From: Pandoraea thiooxydans
GTDB taxonomy: Bacteria; Pseudomonadota; Gammaproteobacteria; Burkholderiales; Burkholderiaceae
Direction of reading: 5' to 3'
Length of the DNA stretch: 64,000 bases
Assembly (NCBI RefSeq): GCF_001931675.1
Contig: NZ_CP014839.1
Location: 2,480,001-2,544,000 of the forward strand
Below are positions 9,496-18,276 of the stretch, piece by piece. How positions within the stretch are numbered: position 1 is the first letter of the stretch; every line of letters starts with the position of its first letter. The translations under genes and the position numbers were made by a program. The notes under the pieces are model-generated. The model made no database searches. It saw only the letters and a list, made by a program, of their open reading frames with translations, and was not told the DNA's origin.

Positions 9496-11424
9496 CTACG
9501 GCTCGATCACGTTTAACTGCCCGTCGCCAAGTTCCAGCGTCGCGACGAATGCGTCGAACAGCGTCTTGTCCCCGTCTACTTTCACGAGTGACTTTTCGAC
9601 GGCGGATCGGAAACCCGCCTCGCCCATCAACACGCGTCCTTGCGCGGCGGCGTCCATGATCACGGTGAAATCGACCGCAGTGTGAGGAGCCATCGACCAC
9701 GTCAGCGCGCCGTTCGAGACACGCAACGCGTAACGTTGGCCGTGTTCCGTGAACACCCAGTCGATGCGCAGATCGAGGCGCTGCGCCTTGGTCCCGTCGA
9801 CGGTCACGGCCAGGAAGTCGAAAAACTGGCAAGGCGTCATGGCTAGCAGCAGATCGCCGCCGCGTGTGGCGTGGCCCTTTCCGTCGCCCATGCCTTCGCG
9901 CAACTCGCGCGCGCCGAGCAGGAACGCGTTGCGCCACGTCGCGGACTCGGCCTGAAAGCCCATCTGCTCCAGCGCCGCCGCGCCGAGTTCGCGCGCTTCG
10001 CGGCACTGCGGGTCGGCAAACACGACGCGGTTCATGACCTCCGCCACCCAGCGATACTCGCCATGGTCGAAATCACGCTGCGCGCGCGCCAGAATCGCCG
10101 GGATACCACCCATGTACTCGACGTATCGCGATGCCGATTGCTCGTCGGGCAACGCATGGAGATGCGATGGATTACCGTCGTACCAGCTTAAATAATGCTG
10201 ATAGATCGCCTTCACGTTGTGCGACACCGTGCCGTAGTAGCCATGCGTGTGCCATTGCGCGCGCAGCGACTCGGGCAACGTCATCTCCTCGGCAATTTCG
10301 GACGCCGTGCGCCCCTGATTCATGAGCCGGACCGTCTGGTCGTGCAGGTATTTGTACAGGTCGCGCTGCTGCTCGAGAAATTGCGTGAGCCGCTCGTTGC
10401 CCCATGTCGGCCAGTGGTGCTGCGCGAGCACTACGTCGGCGTGGGGCGCATAGCGCTCCAATGCGACATTCAGATAGTGCGACCAGAGCCGTGCATTGCG
10501 AACCTGGGCGCCGCGCAACGGACACAGGTTGTGTAGCGTTCGCGTGGCATTCTCGGCGAGATTGAGCGCGCGAAATTGCGGAAAGAAAAAATGCATCTCG
10601 GCAGGCGCTTCGCTTTCCGGCGTCAGTTGAAAGACGATCTCCACGCCGTCGATACGGTGCGTCTCGCTTTCCTTTTCGATGAGCATGGTTGGTGCGATGA
10701 GCGTCACCGTGCCGCTCGGCATGTTTTTCCCGAGTCCTGAATCAATCTGGCAGCATGCATTGCGCGCGAGCGTGTGCCCGAACTGGAACTGCGCGCGACG
10801 ATCCATCGCCCGGCCGACGAGCATGTTTTCCGACACCGCCTCTTCCATGAAGCCGGCCGGCGCAATCACGGCCACCTTGCCGGCGCGAACGTCTTTCACG
10901 CAGGTCACGCCCTTGACACCGCCGAAATGGTCGGTGTGGCTATGGCTGTAAATGACAGCGACCACCGGTCGGCGCGGACGGTGGGCGTAATAGAGCTCGA
11001 GCGCCGCACCGGCAGTTTCCTTCACCGTGAGCGGATCGATCACGATGATGCCCGTATCGCCTTCGATGATCGTCATGTTGGCCAGATCGAAGCCGCGCAC
11101 CTGATAGATCCGTTCGGTAACCTGGAAGAGTCCGTGAATGCGGTTCAGCCGGGCTTGCCGCCATAGTGCGGGATGCGCCGTCGCGGGCGCGTCTTTCGCG
11201 TCGAGAAAGTCATACTCGGAGAGGCTCCAGATCATTCGACCGTATTCGTCACGCACTTCGGCGTCCGGCAGCGTCCCGACAAAGCCGCGCCGCGCTTCTT
11301 CCTCGTCGAGGCCGTCTTCTATGGGAAGCGACTGAAGCGCTGCACGATGCGCCGCAATGGTCGAAGCCGTGGCGGTATGGCGAATGTCCGCGGCGGACTG
11401 CGAGGATCCGTTGATTATCTGCAT
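9496..11424 (-). CDS. sdsA: Alkyl sulfatase, SdsA/Bds1-like metallo-beta-lactamase fold
   Basis: A 642-residue enzyme of the class III alkyl sulfatases, which hydrolyse sodium dodecyl sulfate-type primary alkyl sulfates to alcohol plus sulfate. The zinc-binding HSHTDHFGG motif (about residues 160-168) begins the N-terminal metallo-beta-lactamase domain, with further ligand regions including QHHWPTWG. A helical dimerisation domain and a C-terminal SCP2-like domain (about 520-642) follow, matching the known three-domain layout. No signal peptide is visible, unlike secreted Pseudomonas SdsA1, so a cytoplasmic location is inferred. Neighbouring alcohol and aldehyde dehydrogenases and an acyl-CoA ligase fit degradation of the released alcohol. 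Confidence 0.93.
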   Translation of the reverse strand: MQIINGSSQSAADIRHTATASTIAAHRAALQSLPIEDGLDEEEARRGFVGTLPDAEVRDEYGRMIWSLSEYDFLDAKDAPATAHPALWRQARLNRIHGLFQVTERIYQVRGFDLANMTIIEGDTGIIVIDPLTVKETAGAALELYYAHRPRRPVVAVIYSHSHTDHFGGVKGVTCVKDVRAGKVAVIAPAGFMEEAVSENMLVGRAMDRRAQFQFGHTLARNACCQIDSGLGKNMPSGTVTLIAPTMLIEKESETHRIDGVEIVFQLTPESEAPAEMHFFFPQFRALNLAENATRTLHNLCPLRGAQVRNARLWSHYLNVALERYAPHADVVLAQHHWPTWGNERLTQFLEQQRDLYKYLHDQTVRLMNQGRTASEIAEEMTLPESLRAQWHTHGYYGTVSHNVKAIYQHYLSWYDGNPSHLHALPDEQSASRYVEYMGGIPAILARAQRDFDHGEYRWVAEVMNRVVFADPQCREARELGAAALEQMGFQAESATWRNAFLLGARELREGMGDGKGHATRGGDLLLAMTPCQFFDFLAVTVDGTKAQRLDLRIDWVFTEHGQRYALRVSNGALTWSMAPHTAVDFTVIMDAAAQGRVLMGEAGFRSAVEKSLVKVDGDKTLFDAFVATLELGDGQLNVIEP

Positions 11425-11510
11425 GAGGGAAAATTCTCGAGGAGGGATTCGCGGGCGATCGGCGCTCGCATCAGCAAGGCCAGCGCGCCCGGCGTCGGAT
11501 CATGACGGCT

Positions 11511-12794
11511 TCAGGATGCCGCCGTGCTGGTGAACGTGGCCTGGTGCTTCGTCAACTGGGAGGTTGCGGGATTCAGCCAGCGCGTGCAGACGAGCCCGGC
11601 AACGACCATCACCACCGCCGTCAACACGCAGGAGGCCTCGAAGCCGTTGGACGCTAGCCCGGTAGCGCGCTCAATCATCATGCCGGTGATCACCGGCGCG
11701 ATTAGTCCAGATACCGAACCGATTGCATTGCTCACGGCGAGAATGGTGCCGCGCTGCGATTCGGGCGTCACTTCGCCGATCATCGTCGCCCCCACCGAGA
11801 ACATCACCTGAGCCATACCGTTACTCACCATCAGCAGCAGAATCTTTTCGATGGGCGTCAGCGGCAACGCGACGGCGGCACGTAGCAGTCCCGCGATCAC
11901 GAGCGAGACGGCAATGAAGAGTCCGCGCGATTGCCGCGAGGGCACACCCGAAATCAGCAGCCGCTGCGAAACCCACACCAGCACGAAAGCGAGGAACGTG
12001 GCGCCCGCGACGAGCAGCGCGAACAGATGACCGGACCTCGCGGCAGAAAAACCCAGGCCGGCCTGAAGATAGTGCGGCATCCATGTCAGCGTCACGGCGA
12101 GCATCCAGTAGGCCGCGAAATGCGCGCAAAACACGCCGAGCACCGTCTTGTCGGCCAGCAGGACGCGATAGGGCAAGCGAAAGCCGCATCCTCTGTCCTT
12201 CTCCTGCCTGAGGGTGCTCTCCCCGCCCACGAACTGCCACAGCACGCACCACATCACGCCGACGATCGCGAGCGCCATGAAGTTGGCGCGCCAACCCCAT
12301 TTCAGCGTGATGGCCGGAATCACGATGCCGGCCAGCAGCAATCCCAGCGCGCTACCCTGATACAGCACGGCCGACGGCAACCCCCGCTTCTCGTTGGGAA
12401 ACCATTTCGCCAGCTCATGCAGGGAAAGTGGAGAAGCAGGCCCTTCCGATGCGCCGAGCATCGTGCGCAGGATCAGCACCGTGAGCGCCGAACCTGCGAG
12501 CATCATCGGCAGTTGGAGAACTGACCATGAGAGCGCCATGATCAGGATGAGATGCCGCGTCTTGAACCGCTCGCTCGCCAGGCCGCCGACGATCGCGAAA
12601 ATAGCGAACAGCCAGTTCAGGCTACCGCCGATCAAACCAAATTCCGTCGGCGTGATTTTCAGCTCATGCATGAGCGGCACAGCGACCATGCCCAGAACGA
12701 CCTTGTCGAGAAAATTCACGGTCATCATGCACGCGAGCATGAGGGCAATCACCCACGCTCGCTTGGGGTCATACTCGTTCTGATTCGCCAACAT
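11511..12794 (-). CDS. MFS transporter, anion:cation symporter-like
   Basis: A 427-residue inner-membrane carrier with about 12 hydrophobic segments and an N-terminal VNFLDKVVLGMVAVPLM segment typical of the ACS family, which imports organic anions such as phthalate, hexuronates and glucarate. The start is the ATG at 12794 with AGGAGA at ideal spacing; the frame extends upstream to 13076 but that is antisense to the acyl-CoA dehydrogenase gene. Lying directly upstream of the sulfatase gene, it is the likely uptake system for an alkyl sulfate or related anionic substrate. Confidence 0.92.
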   Translation of the reverse strand: MLANQNEYDPKRAWVIALMLACMMTVNFLDKVVLGMVAVPLMHELKITPTEFGLIGGSLNWLFAIFAIVGGLASERFKTRHLILIMALSWSVLQLPMMLAGSALTVLILRTMLGASEGPASPLSLHELAKWFPNEKRGLPSAVLYQGSALGLLLAGIVIPAITLKWGWRANFMALAIVGVMWCVLWQFVGGESTLRQEKDRGCGFRLPYRVLLADKTVLGVFCAHFAAYWMLAVTLTWMPHYLQAGLGFSAARSGHLFALLVAGATFLAFVLVWVSQRLLISGVPSRQSRGLFIAVSLVIAGLLRAAVALPLTPIEKILLLMVSNGMAQVMFSVGATMIGEVTPESQRGTILAVSNAIGSVSGLIAPVITGMMIERATGLASNGFEASCVLTAVVMVVAGLVCTRWLNPATSQLTKHQATFTSTAAS

Positions 12795-12867
12795 AGTGTC
12801 TCCTGTATCCGGATCCATGTTTGATTTGTTTTTCCTGATGGACCCGGTTATGGCTATCGACTGCGTT

Positions 12868-14052
12868 CTAGTTTGCTTGATCCGCCAGTATCGCTTTGGC
12901 GATGGTGTTGCGTTGAATCTCGCTGGTGCCGGTGAAAACGCGGAACATGCGCAACTTGCGGAACGTTTGTTCGACGGGGTGATGACGCGTAACGCCCACG
13001 TTGCCATGGATCTGCACGGCCTTGTCGGCGACTTCGAAACAGCGCTCGGAGACAAACAGCTTGCAAGCGGCCGCACGCATGCGCAGGTCGCCGCCCGAGT
13101 CCGCCAGATGCGCCGTTTGCGCGATCATCGATTCGCACGCCCACAAGGCGGACGCCATGTCGGCGAGCATGTGCTGAATTGCCTGAAAGCGGGCGATCGG
13201 CACGCCGAACTGCTTGCGCGCTTTAGCGTAATCGAGCGAGGCACGATAAGCGGAGGTCGCCAGCCCGAGCATGGTCGGGCAATGCAGCAGCCGATTGACG
13301 TTGATGCGCGACATGCCCAGCTTGAAGCCGTTGCCGAAACCACCGAGCACGTTGGCGCGCGGCACGCGCACGTTCTCGAACACGATGTCGGCATCGATAT
13401 GCTGGCCGGACATCGGCACGTACTGCTCTTGCACGCGCACGCCGGGCAGATCGAGATCGACGAGTACAGCCGAAATGGACGGCGCATCGCTCGCTTCGTC
13501 CTTGGCGCCGGTCACGCACATCACGATCGCTACGTCCGCAAACGGCGCGCCGCTGATGTAGTGCTTGTGCCCGTTGACGACCAGGTCGTCGCCGTCGCTG
13601 ACGGCCGAGGTACGTATGCCCTGCGCGTCCGAGCCCGAGTGCGGTTCGGTGAGCGCGAAGCAGATCGACTTCTCACCGCGAATAATCGGTTGAAAGTAGC
13701 GCTGCAACTGCTCCTCGGTGGCCGACTTGAGCATGCTGCCGATGCGCGGCGGTCCACCCAGATCGCCCAGCACGTGCGGAGCGAGCGCCGACCCACTCGC
13801 CGCGAGATCCGCTTTGAGCGCGCATTGCTGCAACACGCTGAAGCCTTTGCCGCCCAGCGATTCCGGCAGGCACGCAGCGTAGTAGCCGAGTTCGGAGGAA
13901 CGCCGCCACACCTTGCGTAACACCTCGCGCGGCCAGACATCTTCGGAACCGAGCTGAAGCTCGCGTTCTAGCGGAATCAGTTCCGACTTCACGAACGCCT
14001 GAATGCCTTCGCGCGTCGCGTCGAATTCCGGGGTCGATACATATTCGAACAT
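12868..14052 (-). CDS. Acyl-CoA dehydrogenase family protein with altered active site
   Basis: A 394-residue flavoprotein of the acyl-CoA dehydrogenase superfamily: N-terminal helical domain, central beta domain with FALTEPHSGSDAQG (FAD/substrate contact), and a C-terminal helical domain with RKQFGVPI and QIHGNVGVTRHHPVEQ. The canonical YEGT catalytic glutamate is replaced by threonine in FTGTSEIQR (about residue 374), and the alternative helix-G site reads INVNRL, with Asn rather than Glu. It ends 73 bases before the transporter gene and begins 10 bases after the ligase stop. It may desaturate an unusual acyl-CoA with another base, or have a different reaction. Confidence 0.92.
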   Translation of the reverse strand: MFEYVSTPEFDATREGIQAFVKSELIPLERELQLGSEDVWPREVLRKVWRRSSELGYYAACLPESLGGKGFSVLQQCALKADLAASGSALAPHVLGDLGGPPRIGSMLKSATEEQLQRYFQPIIRGEKSICFALTEPHSGSDAQGIRTSAVSDGDDLVVNGHKHYISGAPFADVAIVMCVTGAKDEASDAPSISAVLVDLDLPGVRVQEQYVPMSGQHIDADIVFENVRVPRANVLGGFGNGFKLGMSRINVNRLLHCPTMLGLATSAYRASLDYAKARKQFGVPIARFQAIQHMLADMASALWACESMIAQTAHLADSGGDLRMRAAACKLFVSERCFEVADKAVQIHGNVGVTRHHPVEQTFRKLRMFRVFTGTSEIQRNTIAKAILADQAN

Positions 14053-14062
14053 GGCAAAGCCC

Positions 14063-15616
14063 TCAATTCACGCGACGATCAGAACCGGTCCAGTACTGCT
14101 CGCGCACGACCTTGCGCGCGATCTTGCCGCTCGGGTTGCGAGGCAGTTCGGCGACGAAGGAAATCGAGCGCGGCAGCTTGTAGTCGGCAAGCCGACCGCG
14201 GCAATAAGACAGGATCTCTTCCGCCGTGACGTTCGCGGAAGACTTCAACACGATGGCAGCTTTCACACCTTCTCCCCAACGTTCATCAGGAACGCTGAAT
14301 ACGCACGCCTCCACGATGGAAGGATGCTGATAGAGCACCGCTTCGACTTCGGTGGGATAGACGTTGAAACCGCCCGAAATGATCATGTCCTTCTTCCGGT
14401 CGACGAGATAGATGTAGCCGCGCTCGTCCACGCGCGCGAGGTCGCCGGTTTTCAGCCAGCCGTCGACGAGCACCTCCGCCGTGAGTTCGGGCGCGCCCCA
14501 GTACCCCTTGAAGACATCGTCGCCACGAATCACGATCTCGCCGATGTCGTCGCCCGATACCGGCTGGCCCGCTTCGTCCACCACGTACACCTGGGTCTCG
14601 CCGAGCGGGCGTCCGCACGATGCCAGCAATTCCGGCTGACACGCAATGGCGTGCGCGTGATCGGCCTTTGTGAGCCGCGTCACGCCCGAGGTCGACTCGC
14701 TCGCCCCGTAACCCTGCGAGAGAACGGGACCGAAACGCTCCCAGGCTTCGCGGATGCGCGCGGGCGCCATCGGCGCGGCACCGTAGGCCAGTTGCTTGAG
14801 CGCGCTGAGGTCGGTGCGTGCCAGGCTGGGCTCCTGCAGCAGCATGTTGACCATCGTGGGTACGAGGAACGTGTGCGTGATCCTGAGGCGCTGGAGTTCA
14901 GAGAGAAAATGCGCTGGCTCGAAGCGGTCGAACAGCACGAGCGTGGCGCCGCAAAAAAGATACGGCTGCATCAACATACCCGATGCGTGCGTAACGGGTC
15001 CGACGAGTGCAAGGCGGTCGCCGGGACGCGGCAACGTATCCATGCCGACCAGCAACTTTCGCAGCGACGCAAGCCGGTTTCCCACCGAGTGCATGGCGGC
15101 TTTGATCTTGCCCGTCGAGCCCGATGAAAAATGAAGGACAGCGAGGTCATCGCTCGACACCCGTACGTTGGGCATCGTCGCGGAGGCGCGCGCAAGCAGC
15201 GTTTCGTAGCCGCTGTAGCCCTCGGCGGCGGGCCCGATCGACACAAAATTTTCGATGGAATCGAAGCCTTGGGTTCGCGGCGAGTAGTTGGTGAATCCCT
15301 CGCCGGCGATGATGACGCGAGGCCGGCAGTTCGACACAACGTCGGTAGCCTCGGCGGCGGTGAATCGCGGATTCAAGGCGGCCTTGACGAGGCCGGCTTT
15401 GTACAGCGCGCACTCGATTTCCACGAGTTCGACACAGTTGCGCGACTGCACGGCCACGCGGTCGCCCGGCACCAGGCCGAGGCCGAGCATTGCGTTGGCG
15501 AGTCGATTCGATCGTTCGTCAAGCTGGCCATAGGTGAGTACCCGATCCGCTTGCATCACCGCCGCTGCGTCACCCCAATAGGTGGCCGCGCGGCGCAGAA
15601 AGTACGCAAAGCTCAT
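14063..15616 (-). CDS. AMP-dependent acyl-CoA synthetase (fatty-acid CoA ligase type)
   Basis: A 517-residue adenylate-forming ligase that would activate a carboxylic acid to acyl-AMP and then acyl-CoA. Visible motifs: P-loop LHFSSGSTGKIKA, YGASESTSG, the A7/A8 region KTGDLARVDERGYIYLVDR followed by KDMIISGGFNVYPTEVE, and the C-terminal catalytic lysine in NPSGKIARK. The start is the ATG at 15616 with GGAGA upstream. It is the promoter-proximal gene of the alkyl sulfate cluster and likely activates the fatty acid made by the aldehyde dehydrogenase. Confidence 0.93.
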   Translation of the reverse strand: MSFAYFLRRAATYWGDAAAVMQADRVLTYGQLDERSNRLANAMLGLGLVPGDRVAVQSRNCVELVEIECALYKAGLVKAALNPRFTAAEATDVVSNCRPRVIIAGEGFTNYSPRTQGFDSIENFVSIGPAAEGYSGYETLLARASATMPNVRVSSDDLAVLHFSSGSTGKIKAAMHSVGNRLASLRKLLVGMDTLPRPGDRLALVGPVTHASGMLMQPYLFCGATLVLFDRFEPAHFLSELQRLRITHTFLVPTMVNMLLQEPSLARTDLSALKQLAYGAAPMAPARIREAWERFGPVLSQGYGASESTSGVTRLTKADHAHAIACQPELLASCGRPLGETQVYVVDEAGQPVSGDDIGEIVIRGDDVFKGYWGAPELTAEVLVDGWLKTGDLARVDERGYIYLVDRKKDMIISGGFNVYPTEVEAVLYQHPSIVEACVFSVPDERWGEGVKAAIVLKSSANVTAEEILSYCRGRLADYKLPRSISFVAELPRNPSGKIARKVVREQYWTGSDRRVN

Positions 15617-15624
15617 GCATGTCT

Positions 15625-15636
15625 CCAATGTATTGG
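15625..15636. promoter_or_regulatory. Inverted repeat in the ligase/LysR divergent region
   Basis: CCAAT-GT-ATTGG is a 5-bp inverted repeat in the 93-base space between the divergent ligase and LysR genes, just upstream of the ligase ribosome-binding site. It could be part of the LysR binding region. A related half-site CCAAT occurs near 15697. Function is inferred from position only. Confidence 0.3.
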
Positions 15637-15709
15637 ATTCATTGTGTAACATGGGGGGCCATCATCGCAATCAAGCGAATGGAATAAAGTCATAACCAAT
15701 AGGAATGGC

Positions 15710-16678
15710 ATGGAGACACGGGATCTGGAGTATCTGTTGGAGGTCGAGCGGTGCGGCGGCGTGGGAAAAGCGGCCGAGGCGCTGAACATGAGCCAGCCCG
15801 CGCTGACCAAAGCCATCAAGCGCGTCGAGGCCGAGGTGGGTATGCCTCTCTTCATGCGCAATCCCACCGGCGTGGCGTTGACGACTTACGGCAAGGCGTT
15901 TATCGAGCGCGCACGACGCATCACGCTCGAGTTCGATGACGCGTTGAAGGAGCTGACCGCCATTCACTCGGGTGAGCTGGGCGTGTTGCGGGTCGGCTAT
16001 TCGCCGTCTATTCCCGACACATTGATCATGCGAAGTTGCCGGCGCCTGCTCAACGAGCGTCCGGCGGCGAAGTTGCACCTGCGGCGCAATATCGCCGCCG
16101 ATCTGTTTCGGCAGATCAACGCGGGCGAACTCGATCTGGCGATCGCGCCGGCGCCCACCGTGGGGATCGACTATTTCGAAGCTACGCGGCTATTCGATGA
16201 CCGCCTGCATCTGATGGCAGATAAAAACCATCCGTTGCGGGACAAAACGACGGTCAGGCTGAAGGACCTGCTGGGGCAGGAGTGGCTTTTGCCGGACTCG
16301 AACGCAGCAATCCGGCAGTTGGTCTGGAACGCATTCACACGCCAAGGACTGCCGCAGCCGTCGATCCGCGTTCAGACCGACTTCGCCATCCCCGCGCTTC
16401 TCGAGCTCGTGCGCGGATCGCGGATGTTGTGCATTGCCGGGCACGATCCGGAGACGCCTCATCGCGGCATCATTCAACTCCCGCTCGCCGACGACGAACT
16501 GGACCTGACTCGCAGGGTATGTGCAATTCACAGATCGGGCGGCTTCATTTCTCCACTCGCGACGCGCCTGATAGACGTTCTCAAATCCGGTAGCAGCGCA
16601 CACCCGACCGAACGCAAGGTGCTGCCCCCGCCGGATTCAAATGGAGGGGTGCCAGCTACTGACAGGCGCATCAAATAG
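15710..16678 (+). CDS. LysR family transcriptional regulator
   Basis: A 322-residue LysR-type regulator. The N-terminal winged HTH is clear (RDLEYLLEVERCGGVGKAAEALNMSQPALTKAI region), followed by the two-lobed effector-binding domain. It is divergent from the seven-gene minus-strand run 5534-15616 and separated from it by 93 bases, so it is the probable activator of the alkyl sulfate genes. The effector may be an alkyl sulfate, alcohol or acyl intermediate, by inference only. Confidence 0.94.
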   Translation: METRDLEYLLEVERCGGVGKAAEALNMSQPALTKAIKRVEAEVGMPLFMRNPTGVALTTYGKAFIERARRITLEFDDALKELTAIHSGELGVLRVGYSPSIPDTLIMRSCRRLLNERPAAKLHLRRNIAADLFRQINAGELDLAIAPAPTVGIDYFEATRLFDDRLHLMADKNHPLRDKTTVRLKDLLGQEWLLPDSNAAIRQLVWNAFTRQGLPQPSIRVQTDFAIPALLELVRGSRMLCIAGHDPETPHRGIIQLPLADDELDLTRRVCAIHRSGGFISPLATRLIDVLKSGSSAHPTERKVLPPPDSNGGVPATDRRIK

Positions 16679-16911
16679 CGCGTAACTTCCCAAACGGCCT
16701 GGCGATATCCCAAGCGTGTGCGCTTGCCACATTGAGGAGGATCGAAATAGCTTGGGTCGTAGCCATAACCCACTGCTCAGCGTGCCGCTATGGGATGCCA
16801 CGGACAACCAGCCCCATGTCTGATTGCGGTTGAATCCAAGGTGGCGCGGCGAGGCCGCCTTGCCGTCCAACTTTGTTCGCGCTCGCAAACTGCTTGATTT
16901 TATGCGACTGG

Positions 16912-18177
16912 TCAAACGTCAATACCGCGTGTGGCATTCCATAGCCTGAGTACGAATGCAAGGCTGGCGAATATGAGCCCTATTGAACAGACACCGCTCC
17001 AACCGGCCAACGCCAGCGCGGTGCCGGACAGCACAGCACCCAACGCACCGCCAATGAAAAATACTCCGACAAATAGTCCGTTCAGCCTGCCGCGGGCGGC
17101 AGATCCCAGTAGATTGATGGCACGCCGCCCGAGCGTTTGATCGGTAACGACGCCTGCGTCAAGCGCACCCGCCCCTGCGACGAGCATTGCACACGCCAGC
17201 ACCGGATGAGCACTTGCGGAAAAACCACCCCAACCGGCGCCCGCCACGCCAATAAACACCAGTGCCATGAGCATCGTCAGGTGCCCCGCGAGCAGCGCTT
17301 TGCGACCAGCCCCGAGGTCCCCCGCGCGGCCGGCCAATGGCGTCATGATGGCGCCTGCCGCGCCAGCTAGCGCAAATAGTGCGATGCCATTCATATTGAA
17401 GTTGAATGGCGGCTGCGCGAGTCTCAAGCCGATCGCCGTCCAGAATGCACTGAAGGCAGCCATCACCAGCGCGGCCGATGTGGCATTGCGTTGCAACACG
17501 GGTTCACTACGCAGCAGAATCCACAACGAGCGCAATAGTGGCAGGTAACTTGTCACTGCGCTCGGCAAGCGCGCGGGCAGCTTCATATACAGCGTGACGG
17601 CAAGCAACGCATCTGCCAGCGCGGCAAAGCCATAGAAAGCACGCCAACCGACTGCCCCAGCGATCAAGCTCGCGGTCGGGCGCGACAGCAGGATACCGAG
17701 CATCAAACCACTCATCACATTGCCAACCGCCCGCCCGCGATGGCTTTCCCGCGCCATCGAAGCTGCCATCGGCACAAGCATCTGGATGACGCTGGAAGCC
17801 GCACCCGCCAAAAATAACGCTAGCAAAAACACTATGCGTGAATCGGAAATCATCGCAACAGCCAAAAACCCCGCACAGCATGACAGTGTGCACACGATCA
17901 ACCGGCGATTCTCAAGAAGATCGCACAGCGGCACCAGCAGCACCAGACCGGCCGCGTAACCGAGTTGCGGCAGCATTGCCGTGAGGCCCGCGAGCGCGGG
18001 CTGAAGGTGCAGGCTACGGACAATCACACCGGTCAGCGGTTGGGCGGCAAACAGGTTCATGACAATCACACCGACCGCTCCCGCGAAGAAGACAGTCATC
18101 GTCGCAGTAAGCGTGTGCGGCGTGTCTTCCCACGGTGCCGTGGCAATGTTGGCGGTATTCTCGGCAGATTGATTCAT
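16912..18177 (-). CDS. MFS transporter (DHA1-like)
   Basis: A 421-residue inner-membrane carrier with 12 hydrophobic segments; the loop between TM2 and TM3 reads VPLCDLLENRRLIV and the TM5 region has GLMLGILLSRPTASLIAG, as in drug-efflux-like carriers of the YgaY/YtbD kind. The cytoplasmic N-terminus ends before a TMTVFFAGAVGVIVMN segment. It is divergent from the LysR gene at 18277, which probably controls it. It most likely exports a toxic or aromatic compound; substrate unknown. Confidence 0.92.
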   Translation of the reverse strand: MNQSAENTANIATAPWEDTPHTLTATMTVFFAGAVGVIVMNLFAAQPLTGVIVRSLHLQPALAGLTAMLPQLGYAAGLVLLVPLCDLLENRRLIVCTLSCCAGFLAVAMISDSRIVFLLALFLAGAASSVIQMLVPMAASMARESHRGRAVGNVMSGLMLGILLSRPTASLIAGAVGWRAFYGFAALADALLAVTLYMKLPARLPSAVTSYLPLLRSLWILLRSEPVLQRNATSAALVMAAFSAFWTAIGLRLAQPPFNFNMNGIALFALAGAAGAIMTPLAGRAGDLGAGRKALLAGHLTMLMALVFIGVAGAGWGGFSASAHPVLACAMLVAGAGALDAGVVTDQTLGRRAINLLGSAARGRLNGLFVGVFFIGGALGAVLSGTALALAGWSGVCSIGLIFASLAFVLRLWNATRGIDV

Positions 18178-18276
18178 CGAATGGGCTCTCGGAGCGAAGG
18201 GGAACGAAAGCCATACTACGGATGGATTATGTATGCGACAATTGAAATATGTTAATAATTATTATGCGGAAAAATT

